DNA of 7,869 nucleotides, taken from NCBI GenBank assembly GCA_002336465.1, contig DDEP01000216.1:1-7869 (forward strand), read 5' to 3'. The notes under the pieces are model-generated. The model was not told the origin of the DNA and did not search any database. It worked only from the letters and a program-made list of their open reading frames with translations. The position numbers were made by a program, and so were the translations under genes. Positions 1-6,056 of this stretch are shown here, piece after piece. Source of the DNA: Pedobacter sp. UBA1951. GTDB lineage: Bacteria > Bacteroidota > Bacteroidia > Sphingobacteriales > Sphingobacteriaceae. Within the stretch, counting starts at the first letter, position 1, and every line of letters begins with the position of its first letter.

Positions 1-990
1 TCAGGTAAAGGTAAATACGGAGGTAACGATGCACATGATAATTCAGGTGTATTAAAATATGTACGTGTAGAGTTTGCAGGTATCCCTTTAAGTCCAGATA
101 ACGAGATCAATGGTGTTACATTTGGTGGCGTTGGCGATGGTACAACTGTTGACTATGTACAGGTTTACCGTTCAGGAGATGATTCTTTTGAGTGGTTTGG
201 TGGAACTGTAAATGCTAAGCACTTACTTGCTATTGATGGATGGGATGATGATTTTGATACTGACTTTGGTTATTCTGGTAAAATCCAGTTTGCAGTAGGT
301 CAACGTTTAATCGTTACCGCAGATCAATCAGGGTCTAATGGTTTTGAGTCAGACAATGATGGTTCGGGTTCTAACTTAACTCCAAAAACAAGTGCTATTT
401 TCTCTAATATCACTATTATTGGCCCAATTGCAGCATCTGGTGATAAAGGTAAACAAAATGCTAACTTCCAGCATGCAGCACAAATTCGTCGTAACTCTTC
501 AATTAGCACCTTCAATAGTGTTTTTGCCGGTTTCCCTGAAGGAATATACATAGATGATAGTAAAGTTGCTACCGCAGGTGCTACTTCTACAAACTATACT
601 TCTGGTGCTTTAAAATTCATGAATAATATTGTTGCTTCTTGTAACTCTAAAGGAAATGAAGTAAAAGGCGAAAACAAAACATTATTTGAAGCTACCTTAA
701 GAGCTGATAACGTTTTTAACGATGCATTATATGCGGCAGATTTATTTAATGCACCAAACTTGTTCTCTAAAGATTTGAGTACTAAAGTTGGTCGCCCTGA
801 TTTTACTGTAAAAACAGGCTCTATTGCAGCAACTGGTGCTTTATTTACTGATGCTAAGTTTACAGGAGATACTTTCTTTGATAAAACTGTAGCTTATAAA
901 GGTGCTTTCGGAACAACTGACTGGACTACTGGATGGGCTCATTTTGATCCACAATCATTAGCATACACTACTCCAGGAGCAGTAAAATAA
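1..990 (+). CDS. Surface-associated Asp/Gly-rich beta-structure protein, C-terminal part (5' end outside window)
   Basis: The frame is open from base 1 to the TAA at 988-990, giving 329 C-terminal residues with no start in the window. The fragment is rich in Gly, Asp, Asn, Thr and aromatic residues. It contains LKYVRVEFAG (fragment residues 18-27), GDDSFEWFGGTVN (59-71), the acidic run DDDFDTD (82-88), SNGFESDNDGSGS (112-124) and AGFPEGIYIDD (176-186). I recognise these phrases from a family of exported Bacteroidota proteins, usually several hundred residues long, often annotated only as hypothetical and often encoded beside TonB-dependent receptors. The alternating hydrophobic pattern suggests repeated beta-strands, possibly a beta-helix. 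The Asp-rich loops could bind calcium, but that is inference. The protein ends in TTPGAVK without a recognisable type IX secretion sorting domain. Its molecular function is unknown. Many GGT, GCT, GTA and AAC codons may reflect high expression. Confidence 0.85.
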   Translation, partial: SGKGKYGGNDAHDNSGVLKYVRVEFAGIPLSPDNEINGVTFGGVGDGTTVDYVQVYRSGDDSFEWFGGTVNAKHLLAIDGWDDDFDTDFGYSGKIQFAVGQRLIVTADQSGSNGFESDNDGSGSNLTPKTSAIFSNITIIGPIAASGDKGKQNANFQHAAQIRRNSSISTFNSVFAGFPEGIYIDDSKVATAGATSTNYTSGALKFMNNIVASCNSKGNEVKGENKTLFEATLRADNVFNDALYAADLFNAPNLFSKDLSTKVGRPDFTVKTGSIAATGALFTDAKFTGDTFFDKTVAYKGAFGTTDWTTGWAHFDPQSLAYTTPGAVK

Positions 991-1010
991 TATTACTTTA
1001 AAAGAATAAA

Positions 1011-1043
1011 AAAAAGCCCCAAAACATGCTTTGGGGCTTTTTT
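1011..1043. terminator. Bidirectional intrinsic terminator between convergent genes
   Basis: A 9-bp perfect stem, AGCCCCAAA (1015-1023) with TTTGGGGCT (1030-1038), encloses a 6-base loop. It is flanked by an A-run on the left and a T-run on the right, so it forms a GC-cored hairpin plus U-tract on both strands. It lies 24 bases after the stop of the upstream + gene and 16 bases after the stop of the - strand gene beginning at 2260, and so probably ends both transcripts. Confidence 0.93.
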
Positions 1044-1054
1044 TATTTGATTGC

Positions 1055-2260
1055 TTATAAAGCAGGTTCATAAGCATATACAATTTCATACTTCTGCTTT
1101 TTTAAATGGTCAGCTACTTCGCCAATCTTAAGATTTCTTTTTTGGGGAGTAGGTTCGCAAACAGAATAGAGTTTACCATTATACTTTATACCTTCACCAA
1201 CAGGTTTATCAAATGCTACAGCCATGGTAATATGGGTAGGATAAAGAATGGCAATCATTGGTAGGTTATATATTTCTTTAACCAATAAAAAGAACAGCCC
1301 CACGCGATCGTCACAATCACTGTAAGCAGAAAGAAGAGTCTGCTCAGGGGATAGGCGCTTTTCTTTGCCAAAATTCTCTTGGTCGTTTTCATATAAGAAT
1401 GCATATCTTGTAAACTGCATCAGGTAATCTACACCTTTCTTTACAGGCATTCCTTTTACATTTTCTTTCAGCAATGGAATAAGAGACTGATAAGTTGCTC
1501 TGCTTAAAGGAATGTTAAAATAAGTTTCAAAATCAACACCAGGGTAATTGGCAAAAATCTGGGCAACTTCAGTGTTTACCTTTACGTTAAAATGATATGC
1601 TTTATGTCTATAGTTAAAAGTAATCTGTTTTTCGCTATAGTCTTCGGGCTTAAACTCGGGCATTTTAGTAACCTTGTAACTAAAAGCTTTTTCAGCTCCT
1701 TTAACCTCTATTTCAACGGGAATATAAGTATCTGCCTGTTTAAATAATTTTTGGTAATCGTGGTAATTCAGGCACATATACTTCCTGCTATTTATCATAA
1801 AAAATGGAACATCAGAGATGTCTTCGTCGCAGCGTATATAAAAAATAATCTGGTTGTTGCCTATTGCAACTCGGGCATCATAACCAGATTTTGTCATGAG
1901 AAACCATTTGTACAAAGTATAGCTTGGGTAATTCTTTGCTTTTGGGCTTAGCTGTTCTGCAGTTTTTCTTACTAGTTGGTAGTATAGCCAGTCATTTAGC
2001 TGGTATTTTTCCCTATAATCCTTTAAAGAAGAAATCAATTTTGCTGTATTGGCATTATTAAGCTGCTGATAAAACTGTTGAATGTTGCTCGCATTAAGCT
2101 CAGCAGAAAAGTTTTTTTGAAGTATGCTGTCGGCACTGAAATTAAAAGTCCCGTTATAAAACTCAAAGCTATACTGTTGCCCTTTTATATTGGCAAAAGC
2201 ACATAAATTTATCAGCAGAACTAATAAATAAAATCGCTTATATTTTATAACAGCAATCAT
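1055..2260 (-). CDS. Exported transglutaminase-like (papain-fold) protein, hypothetical
   Basis: The protein has 401 residues. It opens with a probable signal peptide: basic KYKR (7-10), hydrophobic YLLVLLINLCAFA (11-23), and a likely cleavage near residue 27. It is therefore predicted to be periplasmic or surface-located. The middle (about 30-230) has no motif I recognise. The C-terminal part resembles the transglutaminase-like cysteine protease fold. SDCDDRVGLF (314-323) puts Cys316 at the start of a hydrophobic helix, HITMAVAF (343-350) offers His343, and CEPTP (368-372) fits the third catalytic position, where the family usually has Asp (DPT); here it is Glu369. The substrate is unknown. 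Peptide or amide hydrolysis, or a scaffolding role, are both possible. The gene is monocistronic, with a terminator at 1011-1043 and a 360-base upstream gap. The ATG at 2258-2260 is chosen because it directly precedes the signal peptide. No Shine-Dalgarno sequence is visible, as is usual in Bacteroidota. Confidence 0.85.
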   Translation of the reverse strand: MIAVIKYKRFYLLVLLINLCAFANIKGQQYSFEFYNGTFNFSADSILQKNFSAELNASNIQQFYQQLNNANTAKLISSLKDYREKYQLNDWLYYQLVRKTAEQLSPKAKNYPSYTLYKWFLMTKSGYDARVAIGNNQIIFYIRCDEDISDVPFFMINSRKYMCLNYHDYQKLFKQADTYIPVEIEVKGAEKAFSYKVTKMPEFKPEDYSEKQITFNYRHKAYHFNVKVNTEVAQIFANYPGVDFETYFNIPLSRATYQSLIPLLKENVKGMPVKKGVDYLMQFTRYAFLYENDQENFGKEKRLSPEQTLLSAYSDCDDRVGLFFLLVKEIYNLPMIAILYPTHITMAVAFDKPVGEGIKYNGKLYSVCEPTPQKRNLKIGEVADHLKKQKYEIVYAYEPAL

Positions 2261-2281
2261 TTGTTAATATTGAGTTAACAA
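2261..2281. repeat. Inverted repeat TTGTTAA-N7-TTAACAA abutting a start codon
   Basis: Perfect 7-bp arms (2261-2267 and 2275-2281) lie immediately upstream of the start codon of the - strand transglutaminase-like gene. In that position it could be an operator for a dimeric regulator or a small 5' UTR hairpin. The repeat is directly visible; the role is inference, and short AT-rich palindromes also arise by chance. Confidence 0.45.
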
Positions 2282-2333
2282 TGAATTTAAATAAAATTAA
2301 CATTATAAACCTATAAAATCTGGCAGAAAAACG

Positions 2334-2354
2334 ATTGTTTTAGCGGAAAACAAT
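2334..2354. repeat. Inverted repeat ATTGTTTT-N5-AAAACAAT
   Basis: Perfect 8-bp arms (2334-2341 and 2347-2354) surround the loop AGCGG. A short T-run follows on the + strand and another on the - strand. The stem has only one G:C pair, so it would be a weak terminator. It lies 70-95 bases upstream of the start at 2260, a plausible position for an operator or promoter-proximal element. The function is not determined. Confidence 0.4.
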
Positions 2355-2525
2355 TTTTATGGTTAAGTTAATGTAAAATATGAAGGGTTTGAAACGGAAT
2401 TAACATGAAAAGATCAAACTTCTTAGTGTCCGTATAAACAAATCAAGAGTAGCTTTACTAGTATAATCTATTGTTAAGGAGATATAAGATAACCTATATT
2501 TTACAGAGTCTTAACACTACTATTT

Positions 2526-2533
2526 TACTTTTG
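2526..2533 (+). promoter_or_regulatory. Putative Bacteroidota -7 box TACTTTTG
   Basis: This is an exact match to the Bacteroidota -7 consensus TAnnTTTG. A partial -33 element (TTTA at 2500-2503, consensus TTTG) lies 22 bases upstream. No protein gene follows on this strand before the hairpin terminator at 2589-2616, so any transcript would be short and noncoding. A chance match in AT-rich DNA is quite possible. Confidence 0.35.
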
Positions 2534-2539
2534 AGGTGT

Positions 2540-2620
2540 AAAATATTTGGTAGTATTTTATTCATACAGTTTAGGTTAGTTGATGGTAAAAAGCCCTGAT
2601 GGATGTCAGGGCTTTTACTA
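2540..2620 (+). ncRNA. Candidate small RNA of about 80 nt (speculative)
   Basis: A transcript starting just after the TAnnTTTG box at 2526-2533 would contain most of a 7-bp hairpin (TAAAATA 2539-2545 with TATTTTA 2554-2560). A mostly unpaired linker of about 28 bases follows, then the terminator hairpin at 2589-2616 with a short U-tract. This order is typical of bacterial sRNAs. It would also be antisense to the 3' end of the acyltransferase transcript. There is no similarity to a known RNA family that I recognise, the -33 element is imperfect and the U-tract has only four U's. Confidence 0.2.
2589..2616. terminator. Intrinsic terminator downstream of the acyltransferase gene
   Basis: An 11-bp perfect stem joins 2589-2599 to 2606-2616, with core AGCCCTGA / TCAGGGCT and loop TGGATG. 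It lies 8 bases beyond the stop codon of the - strand gene, and on that strand it is followed by a run of five U's. It could also terminate + strand transcription, though with only four U's. Confidence 0.88.
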
Positions 2621-2624
2621 TTTA

Positions 2625-4376
2625 TTACATGTTTTTTCCGATTTTTTCCAGCATTTCTGCAGGTATTTTTTGGGTATCGACTACTAAAAAACCATCCAAG
2701 CAATCTGAAAACTTAGGGTCTATGTTAAAGCAGATAATTTTGGCATTTAAATTCATGTACTGACGCAGCAGGACAGGGATTTTGATATGATTGCTTTCAA
2801 TATCAGCAATCAAACCATCTAGGTCTTTAAGTGATTCGCTGTTCTCTATCAACAGGTCTTTGTCAATAGAGGTAAGGTCTGCTTTGAATTTATTACGTGG
2901 TTTAACATAATGCGCCATTTCATAATCAAAGTGGTTTTTGGTAATAAAGTCAACAATAAGTGCTTTACTAAATTTAGAAAAACTGTTGCTTATACTTACC
3001 GGACCAAACATATATCTGTATTGTGGATTGAGTAGTAAATACTTTAAGATACCTTTCCATAATAAGAAAAGAGGTAAGGGCTTCTGCTGATATTCTTTTC
3101 TGATCCAAGAACGCCCTAGCTCAATACCCTGACGTAAAACTGGGTAGAAAGGTTCTTTGATCTTGAAAAGCTCAGAAATATAGAAACCTCTTTTGCCCAT
3201 TGTGTTCAGGATTTCGTCGCCTTTACCAATACGATAAGCTCCCACAATCATTTGTGCTTCTTTATCCCATATAAACAAGTGATTGTAATAGATGTCATAA
3301 TTATCAAGATCTATCTTCTTGTTGGTGCCTTCGCCTACCTGCCTAAAAGTAATTTCTCTTAAACGCCCTATTTCTCTTAGTATGTAAGGTATTGAGGTAG
3401 TAGGTACAATATATACTTCGTAATTTTTTTCTTCCCAAACTTTGTAATTTTCAAGTTGAGAAACTTCATTCACAATTAAATCTTTGGCTGTTTCTTCAAC
3501 AATCTCTGTAGGCTTTTTCTTGATCTTGAACAAGCTTATAGGATTGAACAGTTTCTTTTCCTCATCAATGCTTGTACCTAAGGCATAGGTGCGTGCACGT
3601 AAGAAATCCAGTAATTTATTGGTATCTCTGTTATATGAAATATCCTCTATTTTGATCGGCTTACCAATCCTTACTTTTATTCTTAGTCCCTGTTTATTTA
3701 AGAACTCAGAAGGGAGCTTGGCCGTACGCAATGTAGGGTGTAGAAAACTCAAGATATTGAATAAAACACCATTATTTCCGTGGAAATATATTGGGATAAC
3801 AGGTACTTTGGCTCTGGCAACTAGCTTACCTACTACGGGATGCCACAAACGGTCTGTTACTTCTTGCTGCTCTACGTTAAAAGTAGAAACCTCGCCTGCA
3901 GGGAAGATACCAATTGGCGTGCCGCTTTGTAATAAATCAAAAGTTGTTTTTAAGCCACTGATGCTCGATGAATGTTGTATATTCTCAAACGGATTTACCG
4001 CTACGAAGAACTGACTTAAATTAGGTATTTTTTTTAAGATGAAATTAACCATTACCTTGGCTTCAGGGCGTACAGAGCAAAGTAATTTAACCAAAGCTAA
4101 ACCTTCAACACCTCCATAAGGATGGTTGGCAATGGCTATAAAACCTCCTGTTTTTGGAATGTTTTTAAGGTCCTCTTCATCAAAATCTATAGAAACACCA
4201 ATGGTTTCCAATATTTTATCAACAAATTCTAACCCTTCAAAGTGCTGGTTCTGTGAAAAAACTTTATTAATATCATTGAGTTTCATTACTTCCATTAATA
4301 AAGCGGCAAGACCAGGAACACCTAATTTATCTATTTTTGTTGCCTGAGCAAATTCTTTAGTAGTAATAATTTTCAT
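2625..4376 (-). CDS. Two-domain acyltransferase, OlsF-like (PlsC-type O-acyltransferase fused to OlsB-type N-acyltransferase)
   Basis: The protein has 583 residues. The N-terminal half is a lysophospholipid-acyltransferase (PlsC/OlsA-type) domain. ANHPYGGVEG (83-92) gives the His85 motif, FPAGEVSTF (158-166) corresponds to the acceptor-binding FPEG motif, and VPVIPIYFHG (191-200) is the last conserved block. A linker follows at about 270-320. The C-terminal half (about 320-500) resembles the OlsB/GNAT-like N-acyltransferases, with ELGRSWI (419-425) and GPVSISN (458-464). In known OlsF enzymes the C-terminal domain N-acylates an amino acid from acyl-ACP and the N-terminal domain adds the second, ester-linked fatty acid, giving ornithine or related lipids. 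Bacteroidota also make glycine and serine-glycine lipids, so the amino acid used here is uncertain. The final 80 residues or so match nothing I recognise. The acidic residue of the His motif is Glu91 in an HX5E arrangement. The gene is probably monocistronic, from a promoter near 4411-4418 to the terminator at 2589-2616. Confidence 0.88.
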   Translation of the reverse strand: MKIITTKEFAQATKIDKLGVPGLAALLMEVMKLNDINKVFSQNQHFEGLEFVDKILETIGVSIDFDEEDLKNIPKTGGFIAIANHPYGGVEGLALVKLLCSVRPEAKVMVNFILKKIPNLSQFFVAVNPFENIQHSSSISGLKTTFDLLQSGTPIGIFPAGEVSTFNVEQQEVTDRLWHPVVGKLVARAKVPVIPIYFHGNNGVLFNILSFLHPTLRTAKLPSEFLNKQGLRIKVRIGKPIKIEDISYNRDTNKLLDFLRARTYALGTSIDEEKKLFNPISLFKIKKKPTEIVEETAKDLIVNEVSQLENYKVWEEKNYEVYIVPTTSIPYILREIGRLREITFRQVGEGTNKKIDLDNYDIYYNHLFIWDKEAQMIVGAYRIGKGDEILNTMGKRGFYISELFKIKEPFYPVLRQGIELGRSWIRKEYQQKPLPLFLLWKGILKYLLLNPQYRYMFGPVSISNSFSKFSKALIVDFITKNHFDYEMAHYVKPRNKFKADLTSIDKDLLIENSESLKDLDGLIADIESNHIKIPVLLRQYMNLNAKIICFNIDPKFSDCLDGFLVVDTQKIPAEMLEKIGKNM

Positions 4377-4410
4377 GTATGAGGCAGGCTTATTTTTTAA
4401 TAAGCAGTTT

Positions 4411-4418
4411 CAAAAATA
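4411..4418 (-). promoter_or_regulatory. Putative -7 box TATTTTTG for the acyltransferase gene
   Basis: Read on the - strand, this is an exact TAnnTTTG match 34 bases upstream of the start at 4376. The only -33-like word nearby is TTTA (4435-4438) with 16-base spacing, which is imperfect. It lies in the 73-base divergent gap shared with the gene at 4450, for which no exact box was found on the + strand. Confidence 0.45.
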
Positions 4419-4449
4419 AGATTTATATTTATACTAAACGTTTTGCGCA

Positions 4450-5346
4450 ATGAAAAATTGGTTGAATAAGTACATTGTGTTTACAAAAGCAGAGTTTAAC
4501 GGTTTGATATTATTATTGAGCTTAATATTACTGTCTTATTTATTCCCTTTTATCTATCGGTATTATTATCATCAAGAGAACGTTTTGAACGCTAATGATG
4601 TAGCTGCAATACAAGAACTGAAATTGGAGAGTAATAAAACCTCATTGTACCCTGATAGGTATACTCCAAAAGATCATTCTCAAAGAAAGAATAAGCCTGA
4701 GATAGTTTACTTTTATTTTGATCCTAATATTATAGATGTCAACAAGTGGCAGCTGCTAGGCCTGTCTTTAAAACAAGCTCAATCTATTGTAAATTATGTG
4801 GCAAAGGGAGGTCGGTTCTACAAACCTGAAGATTTGAAAAAAATGTACACCATTTCACCTCAAAAATATGAAGAGTTGTTGCCATATGTACAGATAGCAA
4901 ACCAGAAACAAGAAAACACTTTTAAAAGTTCTTTTATAAAGAAAGAACCTGTTATGGTTGAAGTTAATAATGCTGACACGACAGAGCTTACTTTGATCAG
5001 AGGGATAGGGCCTGCATTTGCCAAAAGAATTGTAAAATACCGTGAAAGATTAGGTGGTTTTTATCAAAAAGAGCAATTGATGGAGGTATTTGGTATAGAT
5101 AGCGCAAAGTATGGCCAGATTAAAGATGAAGTTATGGTCAATAAAGAGAATTTGAAGAAAATCAATATCAATGTTGTTCAATATGATGAACTTAAAAACC
5201 ACCCTTATTTAACAGGAAAACAGGCCAACGCACTTATACAATATAGAAAGCAGCATGGCAATTATAAAAGTGCCGAAGATTTAAATAAAGTACTTATCTT
5301 GAGCCCCGAAATTACCCAAAAGATTTCGCCTTACCTTCAATTTTAA
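4450..5346 (+). CDS. Membrane-anchored triple helix-hairpin-helix protein, ComEA-like
   Basis: The protein has 298 residues. One hydrophobic segment (about 18-36) follows the short basic N-terminus and probably anchors the protein in the inner membrane, with the rest in the periplasm. After a polar linker come three helix-hairpin-helix units. They lie at about 94-148 (includes GGRFYKPEDLKKM), 171-230 (VEVNNADTTEL, then the classic hairpin RGIGPAFAKRIVKYR at 184-198) and 238-298 (NVVQYDELKNHPYLTGKQAN). Such domains bind DNA without sequence specificity. In ComEA they receive incoming DNA during transformation, so a DNA-uptake role is a reasonable but unproven inference here. Proteins of this size and architecture are common in Bacteroidota. 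The ATG at 4450 directly precedes the membrane segment and no other start fits. The stop lies 2 bases before apt, which suggests cotranscription and coupled translation. Confidence 0.85.
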   Translation: MKNWLNKYIVFTKAEFNGLILLLSLILLSYLFPFIYRYYYHQENVLNANDVAAIQELKLESNKTSLYPDRYTPKDHSQRKNKPEIVYFYFDPNIIDVNKWQLLGLSLKQAQSIVNYVAKGGRFYKPEDLKKMYTISPQKYEELLPYVQIANQKQENTFKSSFIKKEPVMVEVNNADTTELTLIRGIGPAFAKRIVKYRERLGGFYQKEQLMEVFGIDSAKYGQIKDEVMVNKENLKKININVVQYDELKNHPYLTGKQANALIQYRKQHGNYKSAEDLNKVLILSPEITQKISPYLQF

Positions 5347-5348
5347 AA

Positions 5349-5879
5349 ATGCTGGAGCAAAAAATTAAAGACACCATTCGCGATGTTGCAGATTTCCCTA
5401 AACCGGGAATAATTTTTAAAGATATAACCCCTATTTTAAAAGACCCTGTTTTATGTAAAGCGATTACACAGGCCTTGGCAGAGCAGGTTAATCCTTTGAA
5501 CGTAGATGTAATAGCTGGTATAGAAAGCCGTGGGTTTTTATTTGGAATGTCTTTGGCTCAGGCTTTAAATGTACCTTTTGTACCCATTAGAAAAGCAGGT
5601 AAGCTGCCTTATCGCACTATTCAGCAGTCTTATGCTTTAGAATATGGAACGGCAACTTTAGAAGTGCATGAAGATGCTTTTACAAACGGCCAAAAAGTAT
5701 TGATCCATGATGATTTGCTGGCTACTGGAGGTACGGTAGTTGCTGCTTCGCAGTTAATTGAAAAACTAGGTGCGCATGTAGCGGGCTATTCTTTTATCAT
5801 TAATCTCGACTTTTTGAACGGAAAGCAGCGATTGCAAACTTTTAACTCTAATGTGTTTTCGTTAGTATCTTATTTATAG
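5349..5879 (+). CDS. apt: Adenine phosphoribosyltransferase
   Basis: Apt converts adenine and PRPP to AMP and pyrophosphate in cytoplasmic purine salvage. The 176-residue length is typical. DFPKPGIIFKDITPIL (15-30) is the family N-terminal signature. GIESRGFLFG (57-66) and RKAGKLP (81-87) form substrate-binding loops, and VLIHDDLLATGGT (117-129) is the PRPP-binding motif with its two conserved acidic residues. LEVHEDA (104-110) is also characteristic. The ATG lies 2 bases after the stop of the HhH protein gene, so the two genes very probably form an operon. The terminator at 6003-6045 comes about 120 bases after the stop, leaving a fairly long and possibly folded 3' untranslated region. All key residues appear intact. 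Confidence 0.97.
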   Translation: MLEQKIKDTIRDVADFPKPGIIFKDITPILKDPVLCKAITQALAEQVNPLNVDVIAGIESRGFLFGMSLAQALNVPFVPIRKAGKLPYRTIQQSYALEYGTATLEVHEDAFTNGQKVLIHDDLLATGGTVVAASQLIEKLGAHVAGYSFIINLDFLNGKQRLQTFNSNVFSLVSYL

Positions 5880-5913
5880 GTTATAGCATTCACGTAGTAA
5901 TTTTTCTTGGTGT

Positions 5914-5984
5914 AACACTAGTTGGGCAAGGTTGATCAAGTAGTAGCAGAACCATGTTCACCAAATTCTATGGTCAACTGTGTT
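5914..5984 (+). other. Potentially folded 3' untranslated region of apt
   Basis: A long-range helix can form between AACAC-T-AGTTG (5914-5924) and CAACTGTGTT (5975-5984), that is, 10 pairs with one bulged T. Inside it, ACCAT (5951-5955) can pair with ATGGT (5970-5974). A competing pairing of TTGGTG (5907-5912) with CACCAA (5960-5965) also exists. The stretch is visibly less AT-rich than the other intergenic regions here. It could be a structured 3' UTR or a 3'-derived small RNA, or a chance fold. No known RNA family is recognised. Confidence 0.25.
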
Positions 5985-6002
5985 GTTATCTGGAAAATAA
6001 TT

Positions 6003-6045
6003 CTCCATAAAAAAAGGCACCCAAAAGGTGCCTTTTTTTATGGAG
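6003..6045. terminator. Bidirectional terminator with a perfect 19-bp stem
   Basis: The arms 6003-6021 and 6027-6045 are perfectly complementary, with a 5-base loop (CAAAA). The core GGCACC/GGTGCC is flanked by seven A's and seven T's, so the hairpin with U-tract works on both strands. A further outer CTCCAT/ATGGAG adds 6 bp. It terminates apt (+) and, 11 bases after its stop codon, the OmpH-like gene (-). Confidence 0.95.
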
Positions 6046-6056
6046 TTTGTAAATGC

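Larger units (their letters stand above)
2261..2588. other. AT-rich intergenic region without a supported protein gene
   Basis: This gap lies between two - strand genes that are transcribed separately, because a terminator at 2589-2616 sits between them. It must hold the promoter of the gene starting at 2260, though I found no exact TAnnTTTG box for it on the - strand. It contains three short perfect inverted repeats (2261-2281, 2334-2354, 2539-2560), nine GTTAA or TTAAC words between 2263 and 2515, and a + strand TAnnTTTG box at 2526-2533. No tRNA or convincing reading frame was seen. Confidence 0.7.

Noticed and set aside
324..551. A - strand open frame inside the surface-protein gene
   Set aside because: It is antisense to a well-supported coding sequence, with no start context or family similarity.
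900..990. Type IX secretion C-terminal sorting domain in the first protein
   Set aside because: The C-terminus ends in TTPGAVK and lacks the usual sorting-domain pattern of conserved Gly- and Lys-rich final strands.
1751..1951. A + strand open frame inside the transglutaminase-like gene
   Set aside because: It is antisense to a gene with a signal peptide and catalytic motifs, and has no independent support.
2192..2260. Possible lipobox (INLC, residues 17-20) in the transglutaminase-like protein
   Set aside because: Leu directly before the Cys does not fit the lipobox, which needs a small residue there. An ordinary signal peptide cleaved near residue 27 fits better.
2405..2437. Ten-codon frame MKRSNFLVSV followed by TAA in the large intergenic gap
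   Set aside because: It looks like a start of a gene, but it stops at once, there is no continuation in another frame that I could recognise and no ribosome-binding context. It is most likely chance.
2494..2703. Open frame on the - strand overlapping the end of the acyltransferase gene
   Set aside because: It overlaps the real coding sequence and runs through the terminator hairpin. The translation has no recognisable protein character.
3589..4347. Two + strand open frames antisense to the acyltransferase gene
   Set aside because: They lie wholly inside a well-supported gene on the other strand and show no family motifs.
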